Shown here: one piece after another, positions 1 through 7,074 of the stretch | Numbering within the stretch: position 1 is the stretch's first letter | How the letters are laid out: every line of letters starts with the position of its first letter | NCBI GenBank assembly: GCA_965230045.1 | Contig: OZ245940.1 | Span: 1,922,001-1,986,000 of the forward strand | Source: G963662905 sp965230045 | Lineage (GTDB): Bacteria > Bacteroidota > Bacteroidia > Bacteroidales > WRLA01 | DNA length: 64,000 nt | Direction: 5' to 3' | Program-made: the position numbers and the translations under genes | Notes under the pieces: model-generated | Seen by the model: the letters and a program-made list of their open reading frames with translations, nothing else | What the model was told of the DNA's origin: nothing | Databases searched by the model: none

Positions 1-573
1 CATCAGCTGGGCTATTTTAATATTGCCTCGGATTATCGACCCGGGCTGGAAAAATTGCTTGCTTATTTCCGGAAGCGGAAATATCCAGTTTATGTGCTTA
101 CCGGCGATAATGATGCGTCGCGGCAGGAACTGGAACAGTTTTTTGATGCCGACAAGCTCTATTTTAACCAAAGCCCTGTAGAGAAACGTGATTTTGTGCG
201 CAAACTGCAGGATAAAAAGAAAGTGCTCATGTTTGGGGATGGCCTGAACGATGCCGGAGCTTTGGCTGAAAGTTCGGTTTCGGTGAGCCTGGCCGATAAT
301 GTTTTCCAGTTCAGCCCGGCCAGCGATGCAATCCTCAAAGCTGATCAATTTGAATTTCTGCCACGTTTTATGGATTTTTCCGGAATCAGTATCCGGATTG
401 TGCGCCTGAGCTTTGTGATTAGCTTTTTGTACAATATTGCCGGACTGTATTTTGCTGTGTGTGGTATGCTCAGCCCGGTAATTGCAGCGATATTGATGCC
501 TTTGAGCTCGGTGTCGGTAGTCGCCTTTGCCAGTTTTTCAACAAGCTTTATGGCTTGGAAAACAAAATTATAG
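1..573 (+). CDS. ccoI: Heavy-metal (copper) P-type ATPase, C-terminal part, CcoI-like
   Basis: The reading frame is open from base 1, so this is the 3' end of a longer gene cut by the window edge; only about 190 residues are present. It contains the end of the HAD-type phosphorylation domain: an LTGDN motif (fragment residues about 35-39) and the hinge motif GDGLNDAGAL typical of P1B ATPases. Two hydrophobic segments follow, as in the last transmembrane pair of CopA/CcoI proteins. The DKTGT phosphorylation site and metal-binding domains lie outside the window. Its place directly before ccoS and the cbb3 genes argues for CcoI, the ATPase that supplies copper for the CcoN active site. A general CopA cannot be excluded from this fragment. 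Confidence 0.85.
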   Translation, partial: HQLGYFNIASDYRPGLEKLLAYFRKRKYPVYVLTGDNDASRQELEQFFDADKLYFNQSPVEKRDFVRKLQDKKKVLMFGDGLNDAGALAESSVSVSLADNVFQFSPASDAILKADQFEFLPRFMDFSGISIRIVRLSFVISFLYNIAGLYFAVCGMLSPVIAAILMPLSSVSVVAFASFSTSFMAWKTKL

Positions 574-668
574 GAATGTATGCGAATAGATTATCTATTT
601 TCATATATAAATAGTTCTTCATATCAAGATATTTTTTGTAATTTGGTAGTCTGATACTTAAATTTTGG

Positions 669-869
669 ATGATGAGTGTAATTTTTTTACTGATGGGCGC
701 AAGTATTCTGGTGGCAGGTGGTTTTTTGGTCGCCTACCTCTGGGCTGTCCGCGACGGGCAGTTTGACGATACTTATACGCCATCGGTGCGCATTCTCTTC
801 GATGATGAGGAAACAGAAGATACACAAATTGCAACAAAGGATAACCCTGATAAAGATAATCAATCATAA
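669..869 (+). CDS. ccoS: cbb3 oxidase maturation protein CcoS
   Basis: A 66-residue protein with one N-terminal membrane helix (about residues 3-27), then the segment WAVRDGQFDD that is typical of CcoS, where a short acidic tail follows the helix. CcoS is needed for maturation of cbb3-type oxidase, probably for cofactor insertion together with the copper ATPase CcoI. The gene lies 95 bp after the CcoI-like ATPase and 21 bp before the oxidase catalytic subunit, as in many cco clusters. Two adjacent ATG codons at 669 and 672 could both serve as start; I keep the first. The size fits the family. Confidence 0.9.
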   Translation: MMSVIFLLMGASILVAGGFLVAYLWAVRDGQFDDTYTPSVRILFDDEETEDTQIATKDNPDKDNQS

Positions 870-890
870 CCCAATAAATAAACCTGATTT

Positions 891-3371
891 ATGGAAGTCC
901 AGAAATTTAGCTACGACAACAAGATCGTGAAATTATTCATCTATGCCACGGTTTTCTGGGGTATAGTAGCGATGATCGGCGGTTTGCTTGCTGCCCTACA
1001 GCTTGCATTTCCGGTATTTAATTTTGAATTGCCCTATACTACTTTCGGGCGTTTGCGTCCGGTGCATACCAATGCAGTAATTTTTGCCTTTGTGGGCAAT
1101 GCGATATTTACCGGAGCCTATTACAGTATGCAGCGTTTACTGAAAACACGCATGTACAGTAGTTTTTTAAGCTATTTCCATTTTTGGGGCTGGCAATTGA
1201 TTATTGCCGGTGCGGCCATAACGCTTTTATTGGGGATTACCGTTTCCAAAGAATATGCCGAGCTTGAATGGCCGCTTGATATCGCAATTACCATTGTTTG
1301 GGTGGCTTTTGGCTGGAATATGTTTGGCACGATTGCAAGGCGAAGGGTGAAACATATGTACGTGGCCATTTGGTTTTATATCGCTTCATTTGTAGCCGTA
1401 GCGCTGCTGCATGTGGTCAATTCTTTGGCTCTTCCTGTGGCAATGTGGAAAAGCTACAGCCTTTTTGCCGGTGTGCAGGACGCTCTGGTACAATGGTGGT
1501 ACGGCCATAATGCCGTTGCGTTTTTCTTGACAACGCCCTTCCTGGGATTGATGTATTATTTCCTGCCCAAAGAAGCGCAGCGCCCGATTTATTCCTACCG
1601 TTTGTCTATTGTGCATTTCTGGTCATTGATTTTTATCTATATCTGGGCAGGCCCGCACCATCTTTTGTATCAGGCGCTTCCGGGCTGGGCACAAACGCTG
1701 GGTGTTATTTTTTCGGTGATGCTGCTGGCTCCTTCCTGGGGCGGTATGCTCAATGGCCTCCTTACTTTACGTGGGGCGTGGGATCGTGTGCGCGAAGATC
1801 CTACCTTGAAATTTATGGTAGTGGCCGTAACGGCATACGGTCTTTCCACATTCGAAGGACCAATGTTGTCGCTTAAAAACGTGAACGCTATCAGCCACTT
1901 TACCGACTGGACAATTGCGCACGTGCATATCGGCGGAATGGGCTGGAACGGCTTCCTGACTTTCTCCATGCTGTACTGGCTGGTGCCAAAAATCTGGAAT
2001 ACCAAACTCCATTCCGTGAAACTGGCAAATATCCATTTCTGGATCGGAACGCTTGGGATTTTATTTTATACCGTTCCGCTCTACTGGGCTGCCATTACGC
2101 AAAGCCTGATGTGGAAAGAATTTACAGCCGATGGCTTTCTGCGTTATCCCAATTTCATGGAAACCGTGGTGCAGATCCTGCCCATGTATATCCACCGTTC
2201 CATTGGCGGCGCTTTATATCTTGGCGGCGCCCTTCTGATGGTTTACAATTTGGTGATTACCATAAAGAGCGGACATCTGGTAAACAATGAGGAAACCAGC
2301 GCCCCGGCATTGGAGAAGCAACCCAAACGACGCATTCTTGGCGAAACAATTCATTCATGGCTGGAGCGCAAGCCGGTTCAGTTTTCTGTTTGGGCATTTA
2401 TCGCGGTAGCTATTGGGGGTGCAGCAGAAATCATTCCATCTATGCTGATAAAATCCAATGTGCCTACCATCGAAACGGTTACACCTTATACTCCTTTGGA
2501 GCTGGAAGGCCGCGATTTGTATGTTGCCGAAGGTTGCTACACCTGCCACAGCCAGCAGGTTCGTCCGTTCCGCAGCGAAACTGAACGCTATGGTGATTAC
2601 AGCAAAGCTGGGGAATTTATTTACGACCGTCCGTTCCAGTGGGGCTCCAAGCGTACCGGGCCGGATTTGGCGCGATCGGGGGTCATCACCGGAAAAATGT
2701 ACAAACCGGCTGCATGGCATTATCAGCATATGCTCGATCCGCAAACCATGAACGAAGAAAGTATTATGCCGCCTTATCCCTGGCTTATTGATGATGATAT
2801 CGACCTGGATATGGTGCCGGCAAAAATCCGCGGTATGATGACGCTCGGAGTTCCGTATCCTGAAAATTATGACCAACAGGCAGTTGCAGACCTTAAAAAG
2901 CAGGCTCAGGCCATTGCCGATGATCTTAAATCCACAGGAATCGAAGTGGAACCTACGAAGAAAATCGTAGCACTTATCGCATATCTGCACAAACTGGGGC
3001 GCGATATCAGCGTGCAGCCCGAAAATTCGGAAGAGATTGTGATTGTCGCACCGGCAATCCTGAACGATGATGTTGCCCTGGCAAACGGAAAACAACTTTA
3101 TGGAGTAAATTGTGCGGCTTGCCATGGAGCTATGGGCGAAGGAAATGCCATCGGCCCCAATATCGTTGATGAATTCTGGCTGCATGGCGGCTCGGAGAAT
3201 GATATTTTTAAATCCATTCATAGCGGTATCCCGGCCAAAGGAATGCAGGCATGGAAAGACCTGATGACTGAAAAACAGCTTCAGGAGGTTTATAGTTTTG
3301 TGATGAGCATCCAGGGAACCAATCCGCCCAATGCGCGCGATCCGCAGGGTGAAAAATACATCAAAGAATAG
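891..3371 (+). CDS. ccoNO: cbb3 cytochrome c oxidase CcoN-CcoO fusion with extra C-terminal cytochrome c domain
   Basis: An 826-residue three-part protein. Residues 1 to about 480 are CcoN, the membrane catalytic subunit. His59 and His346 fit the low-spin heme b ligands, His344 the heme b3 ligand, His206, His256 and His257 the CuB ligands, and Tyr250 the cross-linked tyrosine. After a linker and one membrane helix (about 497-515) comes the CcoO mono-heme domain with CYTCH at 549-553 and the RTGPDLAR motif. Residues about 720-826 form a further cytochrome c domain with CAACH at 741-745 that closely resembles the C-terminal domain of the neighbouring CcoP. The ccoNO fusion is known in Bacteroidota; the third domain makes this version longer. 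It reduces O2 with electrons from c-type cytochromes and pumps protons. Confidence 0.95.
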   Translation: MEVQKFSYDNKIVKLFIYATVFWGIVAMIGGLLAALQLAFPVFNFELPYTTFGRLRPVHTNAVIFAFVGNAIFTGAYYSMQRLLKTRMYSSFLSYFHFWGWQLIIAGAAITLLLGITVSKEYAELEWPLDIAITIVWVAFGWNMFGTIARRRVKHMYVAIWFYIASFVAVALLHVVNSLALPVAMWKSYSLFAGVQDALVQWWYGHNAVAFFLTTPFLGLMYYFLPKEAQRPIYSYRLSIVHFWSLIFIYIWAGPHHLLYQALPGWAQTLGVIFSVMLLAPSWGGMLNGLLTLRGAWDRVREDPTLKFMVVAVTAYGLSTFEGPMLSLKNVNAISHFTDWTIAHVHIGGMGWNGFLTFSMLYWLVPKIWNTKLHSVKLANIHFWIGTLGILFYTVPLYWAAITQSLMWKEFTADGFLRYPNFMETVVQILPMYIHRSIGGALYLGGALLMVYNLVITIKSGHLVNNEETSAPALEKQPKRRILGETIHSWLERKPVQFSVWAFIAVAIGGAAEIIPSMLIKSNVPTIETVTPYTPLELEGRDLYVAEGCYTCHSQQVRPFRSETERYGDYSKAGEFIYDRPFQWGSKRTGPDLARSGVITGKMYKPAAWHYQHMLDPQTMNEESIMPPYPWLIDDDIDLDMVPAKIRGMMTLGVPYPENYDQQAVADLKKQAQAIADDLKSTGIEVEPTKKIVALIAYLHKLGRDISVQPENSEEIVIVAPAILNDDVALANGKQLYGVNCAACHGAMGEGNAIGPNIVDEFWLHGGSENDIFKSIHSGIPAKGMQAWKDLMTEKQLQEVYSFVMSIQGTNPPNARDPQGEKYIKE

Positions 3372-3374
3372 CTT

Positions 3375-3578
3375 ATGAAACTGGTACGCTATATACTTCA
3401 GGATATTGAATATGTGGATGTTTTTCCACAGATTGCCTTTGTGTTTTTCTTTGTGTTTTTTCTTTTTGTACTCATCTCGGTGATCCGTACAAAACAAAAA
3501 TATATGGATGAACTGGCAGAGATGCCTTTTGAAAGCAAAGACGAAATTGTTGAAATCCAATCGAATAAAAAACCATAA
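3375..3578 (+). CDS. ccoQ: CcoQ-like small membrane subunit
   Basis: A 67-residue protein with a single membrane helix (about residues 17-39, rich in Phe and Val) followed by a charged cytosolic tail. It starts 3 bp after the ccoNO stop codon and ends 2 bp before ccoP, so it is translationally tied to both. CcoQ/FixQ proteins are short single-helix subunits that stabilise the oxidase and show little sequence conservation. The call therefore rests mainly on position, size and topology, and only weakly on sequence. Confidence 0.75.
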   Translation: MKLVRYILQDIEYVDVFPQIAFVFFFVFFLFVLISVIRTKQKYMDELAEMPFESKDEIVEIQSNKKP

Positions 3579-3580
3579 TT

Positions 3581-4171
3581 ATGAGCGATATAGAAAATAA
3601 GGACCAAAAGGATGATTTTGACGGAAAACTTATGGCAGATCATGAGTTTGATGGCATACAGGAGCTGGACAACCCGCCGCCAAGCTGGTTGATGTACCTG
3701 TTCTATTTTACGGTGTTTTTTTCTGCCTTGTACTGGGTACATTATGATATTTTTGGTCAGGGACCCAACCAGGAGGAGGAATATCAGCAGGAAATGGCAC
3801 TCGCCCTTGATATGCAGCAAAATAATGCCGATGAGGTATTGCCGCAGGATCTTAAAGCACTGACCGATGAAGCCAGCCTGGCAGCAGGGAAGAAACTCTA
3901 CGGGGAGAAACTTTGTGCTACCTGCCACGGTGCAGCCGGTGAAGGAAATGCAATCGGCCCCAACCTTACCGATGAATTCTGGATTCATGGGGGCGCATTT
4001 GAGGATATTGTGGCGGTCATAAAAAATGGGGTGCTCGCCAAAGGGATGACACCCTATAAAGATCAGCTTACACCGGAGCAAATCACACAGGTTGCCAGCT
4101 ATGTGGTCAGCCTTCAGGGCAGCAATCCTCCGAACGCCAAAAAGCCCCAGGGAGAAAAATATACACCCTGA
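3581..4171 (+). CDS. ccoP: cbb3 oxidase subunit CcoP, mono-heme form
   Basis: A 196-residue protein with an acidic N-terminus, a motif resembling the FixP N-terminal domain (DGIQELDNPPPSW, residues 24-36), a membrane helix (about 37-55) and one cytochrome c domain with CATCH at 112-116. The classical proteobacterial CcoP is near 300 residues and carries two hemes; here only one CxxCH is present. The domain is strongly similar to the extra third domain of CcoNO next door: both share GEGNAIGPN, DEFW.HGG, AKGM and NPPNA..PQGEKY. Together the two proteins still offer three c-type hemes, as in the standard enzyme. It should pass electrons from soluble cytochrome c towards CcoO. Confidence 0.92.
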   Translation: MSDIENKDQKDDFDGKLMADHEFDGIQELDNPPPSWLMYLFYFTVFFSALYWVHYDIFGQGPNQEEEYQQEMALALDMQQNNADEVLPQDLKALTDEASLAAGKKLYGEKLCATCHGAAGEGNAIGPNLTDEFWIHGGAFEDIVAVIKNGVLAKGMTPYKDQLTPEQITQVASYVVSLQGSNPPNAKKPQGEKYTP

Positions 4172-4231
4172 TTTATGCTCATTATGACGTGCTGATCTAA
4201 CGGAAATATAGACTGTCAGAAATACTATAAT

Positions 4232-5629
4232 ATGCCTTCAAAAGATTCTTTTCGCGATAGTATTGCCACTATGGATTTCCAAAGCGGCAAACGAAAATGG
4301 CTTTACCCTAAACTGCCCAAAGGCAAATTAACTGCATACCGGCATATTGTCGGTGGGTTTTTGCTGGCTTTGTTTTTTATCCTGCCTTTTGTGCGTGTTC
4401 AGGGTGACCCTTTTATACTGCTCAATATTTTTGATCGCGAATTTATCCTCTTTGGGGTTATATTCTGGCCGCAGGATACTTATTTGTTCGTCATTGCCAT
4501 GATTTCCCTGGTGATTTTTGTGGTGCTTTTTACCGTGATTTATGGCCGTATCTGGTGTGGATGGGCATGTCCGCAAACGGTTTTTATGGAGCTGATCTTC
4601 CGTAGGGTCGAGAAATGGATCGATGGTGGCCCCGGCAAACAGCGTATCCTCAAAGAACAGCCCTGGAATGCCGAAAAGATATTTAAAAGAGCCTTGAAAA
4701 GCATCATATTTATCGCCATCATCTTTCTGCTTGTCAATACTTTCATGACCTATTTTATCGGGACAAAAGGCTTGAAGGAAGTGTATGCTTCCGGATTTGG
4801 CGTACGGCCTGCTGCCTGGATTTTTATGCTGGTTTCCACAATGATCGGATTTGTAGTTTACTCCTGGTTCCGCGAGCAAATTTGTGTAATGATCTGTCCT
4901 TATGGTCGTTTGCAGGGCGTATTTCTCGATAATAATTCCATCATCGTGGCTTATGATTACAAAAGGGGAGAGGAGCGCGCTTCTTTTAGCCCTAATGAAG
5001 ATCGTGCCGCGGCCGGGAAAGGCGATTGTGTGAATTGTGGCAGTTGTGTGCATGTTTGCCCCACCGGTATTGATATCCGCAACGGCACTCAGCTCGAATG
5101 CATCAATTGCACTGCCTGTATCGATGCCTGCAATTCCGTGATGAAACGTCTGGGCATGAAGCCGGGTTTGATCCGCTTTGCCAGCGAACGCTCCATCCGC
5201 AAGGAAGAAAAGCTGAGGTTCAATGCACGCATCCTCGCATACAGCATTGTATTGGCGGGATTGCTTGGTTTTCTTGGCTGGATGATGATGAGCCGCACCG
5301 ATATCGAAGCAACCATACTCCGCACTCCGGGTATGCTGTTCCAGGAACAAGATGATGGACGTATTAGCAATATGTACAGCATCACGGCAGTAAATAAAAC
5401 CCGCGATGAGCAGCAAATCCGTGTTGAGGTCCTTTCGCATGATGCTGATGTGCTGATCCCTTCCGGAGAGTTGCGGCTTAAACCAAAATCGGATGTGGAA
5501 GCTGTCTTTTTTGTGATCATGAACGATGCACTAATTAAACAGCGCAATACACCTCTGAAAATTGCTGTATTTCGTGATGATGAACAGCTTTACGAAAAAG
5601 AAATTAACTTTGTGTCTCCGATCAAATAA
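4232..5629 (+). CDS. ccoG: cbb3 oxidase assembly protein CcoG (FixG/RdxA)
   Basis: A 465-residue polyferredoxin-type membrane protein. Several membrane helices lie in the first 220 residues and one near 330. The motif CGWACPQTVFMEL and the ferredoxin-like Cys pattern CVNCGSCVHVCP followed by CINCTACIDAC identify the CcoG family, which binds two [4Fe-4S] clusters. CcoG reduces Cu(II) to Cu(I) in the cytosol for CcoI-dependent delivery to the oxidase. The last 110 residues form the FixG C-terminal immunoglobulin-like domain. It lies 60 bp after ccoP within the same operon and 12 bp before ccoH. Confidence 0.95.
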   Translation: MPSKDSFRDSIATMDFQSGKRKWLYPKLPKGKLTAYRHIVGGFLLALFFILPFVRVQGDPFILLNIFDREFILFGVIFWPQDTYLFVIAMISLVIFVVLFTVIYGRIWCGWACPQTVFMELIFRRVEKWIDGGPGKQRILKEQPWNAEKIFKRALKSIIFIAIIFLLVNTFMTYFIGTKGLKEVYASGFGVRPAAWIFMLVSTMIGFVVYSWFREQICVMICPYGRLQGVFLDNNSIIVAYDYKRGEERASFSPNEDRAAAGKGDCVNCGSCVHVCPTGIDIRNGTQLECINCTACIDACNSVMKRLGMKPGLIRFASERSIRKEEKLRFNARILAYSIVLAGLLGFLGWMMMSRTDIEATILRTPGMLFQEQDDGRISNMYSITAVNKTRDEQQIRVEVLSHDADVLIPSGELRLKPKSDVEAVFFVIMNDALIKQRNTPLKIAVFRDDEQLYEKEINFVSPIK

Positions 5630-5641
5630 AAAAGAAACCGA

Positions 5642-6097
5642 ATGAAAAAGCCTCTTTTAAACTGGGGCAATGGTATCGCTATTGCTATTGTAATTTTTGT
5701 GCTTTTTATCGGAAGCCTGGTTTATATCAGTTTCCGTCAGAAAATTAATCTGGTGAGTCGTGATTATTATCCGAAGGAGCTGAATCATTCTGCGCATATG
5801 CAGAAAATTAAGAATTATCAGGCTTTGTCAGCACCGATTGAAATTGATCTTGATAAAGATAAAAATCTGCAAATTTCTTTTCCGGCAGATTTTCGTGGAA
5901 TAGATATAAAAGGCAGGGCACAGCTCTATTATTTCGCTGATTTTGAAGAAGACCATTATTATCCCTTGGAAATTGATGCCGCCGGAAAGCAGGTCATTTC
6001 TCTGGAAAACCTGAAAAGCGGGCGCTACAAACTGATCCTGGATTGGCTTGCGCATGCCAAAACCTATTATTGTGAACTTGAACTCCAAATCCCCTGA
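5642..6097 (+). CDS. ccoH: FixH/CcoH family cbb3 oxidase assembly protein
   Basis: A 151-residue protein with one N-terminal membrane helix (about residues 9-30) and a periplasmic domain. The sequence around SRDYYPKEL, with a tyrosine pair after the helix, is characteristic of FixH. The protein belongs to the late assembly factors that bind CcoN and CcoP. It begins 12 bp after ccoG and ends 2 bp before the next gene, so it is cotranscribed. Apart from the N-terminal helix and that motif the sequence is divergent, as usual in this family. Confidence 0.88.
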   Translation: MKKPLLNWGNGIAIAIVIFVLFIGSLVYISFRQKINLVSRDYYPKELNHSAHMQKIKNYQALSAPIEIDLDKDKNLQISFPADFRGIDIKGRAQLYYFADFEEDHYYPLEIDAAGKQVISLENLKSGRYKLILDWLAHAKTYYCELELQIP

Positions 6098-6099
6098 AT

Positions 6100-6855
6100 A
6101 TGACTGAAGTTTTAATTTCGGCTTTGATGCTTGGCCTTATGGGCAGTTTTCATTGTGTTGGAATGTGCGGGCCAATTGCCATTGCTTTGCCTTTAAAAAA
6201 TGATTCCTGGTTTACACGGATATTTGGTGGCGTTTTATATAACCTTGGACGCGCTATTACATATGCCCTAATGGGGCTGGTCTTCGGACTCCTTGGACAG
6301 GGCTTAAAGCTGGGAGGTTTTCAGCAGTGGGTAAGTATTATTATGGGCGCGGTTATGGTACTTAGTGTATTCTTCCCCTGGCTTTTTCGTGGGCGTGTGA
6401 ATTTTGATAAAATTGTCGGGAAATATGTTTCCGGGCTAAAATCCCGTTTTGGATATCTTTTCTCAGCGCGAAGTTACCAATCCCTGCTGATTATTGGTTT
6501 GCTCAATGGTTTATTGCCCTGTGGACTGGTTTATATGGCCATTGCCGGAGCCATTGCAACAGCAAACGTCGTGCACGGGATCCTTTTTATGTTTGTTTTT
6601 GGCTTGGGCACATTGCCTTTATTGCTTTTGGTGAGCCTGGCCGGCAACGTGATCAGCACTGGTTTGCGCAATAAAGTCCGGAAAATAATCCCTGTGGTTA
6701 TCGTGATTATTGGTGTGCTCTTTATCCTGAGGGGATTAAATCTTGGGATACCTTTCATTAGCCCTCCGGATAAAAAACTGGAACTCAAAACGCATGCGGA
6801 TGGAGCTGAAAAGCCCTGCTGTATGAGGACAGATGACCATAGTTTTTTTGTTTAG
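6100..6855 (+). CDS. SafE/TauE-like (COG2836) membrane protein of the cbb3 cluster
   Basis: A 251-residue membrane protein with about six helices. It has the two Cys-containing motifs of the COG2836/DsbD_2 group: SFHCVGMCGP near residue 16 and LLPCGLVY near residue 141. Members are usually annotated as sulfite exporter TauE/SafE and are very often the last gene of cco operons in Bacteroidota. A role in copper or thiol handling during oxidase assembly is commonly inferred but not shown here. The short C-terminal tail carries a CC pair and a His, possible extra metal ligands. The start ATG lies 2 bp after ccoH; a terminator follows about 55 bp downstream. Confidence 0.85.
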   Translation: MTEVLISALMLGLMGSFHCVGMCGPIAIALPLKNDSWFTRIFGGVLYNLGRAITYALMGLVFGLLGQGLKLGGFQQWVSIIMGAVMVLSVFFPWLFRGRVNFDKIVGKYVSGLKSRFGYLFSARSYQSLLIIGLLNGLLPCGLVYMAIAGAIATANVVHGILFMFVFGLGTLPLLLLVSLAGNVISTGLRNKVRKIIPVVIVIIGVLFILRGLNLGIPFISPPDKKLELKTHADGAEKPCCMRTDDHSFFV

Positions 6856-6911
6856 ATTTTGTTGATGTCCGGGTTTTGATTCAATTTATTGCAAGCTGAA
6901 TATACAAGGAA

Positions 6912-6942
6912 GCAGGGTTTTCTAAATAAGCCCTGTTTTTTT
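6912..6942 (+). terminator. Rho-independent terminator of the cco operon
   Basis: GCAGGG and CCCTGT form a GC-rich stem extended by U-A and U-G pairs, with a short loop, followed by seven T. It lies about 57 bp after the last cco gene and just before the feoAB promoter. Confidence 0.7.
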
Positions 6943-6969
6943 GTGGTTATAGGAAAAAACCTAACTTTG
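6940..6969 (+). promoter_or_regulatory. Bacteroidota-type promoter of feoAB
   Basis: TTTG at 6940-6943 (-33) and TAACTTTG at 6962-6969 (-7) are separated by 18 bases and match the published Bacteroidota consensus (TTTG/TTG, about 19-21 bases, TAnnTTTG). A start near 6975 would give a leader of about 100 bases before feoAB. The -33 box overlaps the T-run of the preceding terminator. No Fur-box-like palindrome was recognised. Confidence 0.6.
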
Positions 6970-7074
6970 CAATCTGTATTTATTCTAAATAAAATACTGC
7001 ACTTAAAGCGGAACTGAAATAGAAGGTTTTGTTGAGGTTTCGGGTGCGGGATAATTTGATTTTTGTTATTGAGT

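Noticed and set aside
2355..3560. 401-codon minus-strand frame opposite ccoNO, and a 370-codon one opposite ccoG (4328-5440)
   Set aside because: No start signals, no recognisable domain, odd composition, and they lie fully antisense to well-identified genes; typical shadow frames.
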